Of a stretch of 21,150 bases of DNA, positions 21,147 to 21,150 are shown one piece after another. The stretch is from Synechococcaceae bacterium WB8_1B_136 (GTDB lineage Bacteria > Cyanobacteriota > Cyanobacteriia > PCC-6307 > Cyanobiaceae). Within the stretch, counting starts at the first letter, position 1. Each line of letters opens with the position of its first letter. Location: the NCBI GenBank assembly GCA_010029175.1, contig RGNC01000013.1, forward strand, positions 1 to 21,150, written 5' to 3'. Both the position numbers and the translations under genes were made by a program. The notes under the pieces were generated by a model. That model searched no databases. It was not told the origin of the DNA and worked only from the letters and a program-made list of their open reading frames with translations.

Positions 21147-21150
21147 ATCG
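21143..21150 (+). CDS. Possible start of the next gene, cut by the window end
   Basis: ATG 21143 overlaps the stop of the phytase-like gene as ATGA, the same arrangement seen between operon genes elsewhere in this window. Only two full codons are inside (Met-Asn), so this is a prediction from the arrangement alone. Confidence 0.25.

Overview
The window looks like chromosome from a GC-rich picocyanobacterium of the Cyanobium/Synechococcus type. The grounds are the strongly G/C-ending codon use, a type III glutamine synthetase behind a perfect palindromic GTA-N8-TAC (NtcA-type) box, a CRP-family regulator with an NtcA-like recognition helix, a rubrerythrin with a complete C-terminal rubredoxin, and many short conserved proteins with no named family. 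Genus and species are inference. I see no rRNA, tRNA, CRISPR array, insertion sequence or phage gene.

Layout. 1-5077: the 3' end of an ABC exporter, two small unknown proteins, cysteine synthase (cysK, minus), an HdeD-like membrane protein, a small unknown protein, an FAD monooxygenase, and a visibly more AT-rich patch with two ribbon-helix-helix genes in tandem. 5078-8047: glutamine synthetase III (minus) with its own terminator and NtcA promoter, then a small membrane protein and a small unknown protein. 8121-11244: a minus-strand redox/electrophile operon (double-CDGSH protein, Old Yellow Enzyme, FMN reductase, pirin; three of the genes joined by ATGA overlaps) facing a divergent HxlR-type regulator that is broken by a one-base frameshift. 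11245-11530: a gap holding an odd C8-A8-G5 tract and a possible gene remnant on the minus strand.

11531-15161: rubrerythrin with a terminator, a 57-residue protein, then a PhoB/PhoR-type two-component pair convergent with a CRP-family regulator. That regulator has a candidate Pho box (two CTTAACCT-like octamers at an 11-base period) and its own inverted repeat upstream. The suggested circuit, which is inference, is phosphate limitation, then PhoR/PhoB, then the CRP regulator, as described for PtrA in marine Synechococcus. 15146-17082: a compact ExbB-ExbD-ExbD-TonB-like operon in which neither ExbD-like protein carries the usual membrane aspartate. 17162-21150: a CHAD protein (polyphosphate-binding family), a CorA-type metal transporter, a stand-alone cyclic-nucleotide-binding-fold protein, an exported phytase-like esterase, and the first codons of a possible further gene.

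Most noteworthy are the atypical TonB/Exb operon, the PhoBR-to-CRP arrangement with its Pho-like box, the NtcA promoter of the type III glutamine synthetase, and the redox operon next to a broken HxlR gene with a candidate operator between them.
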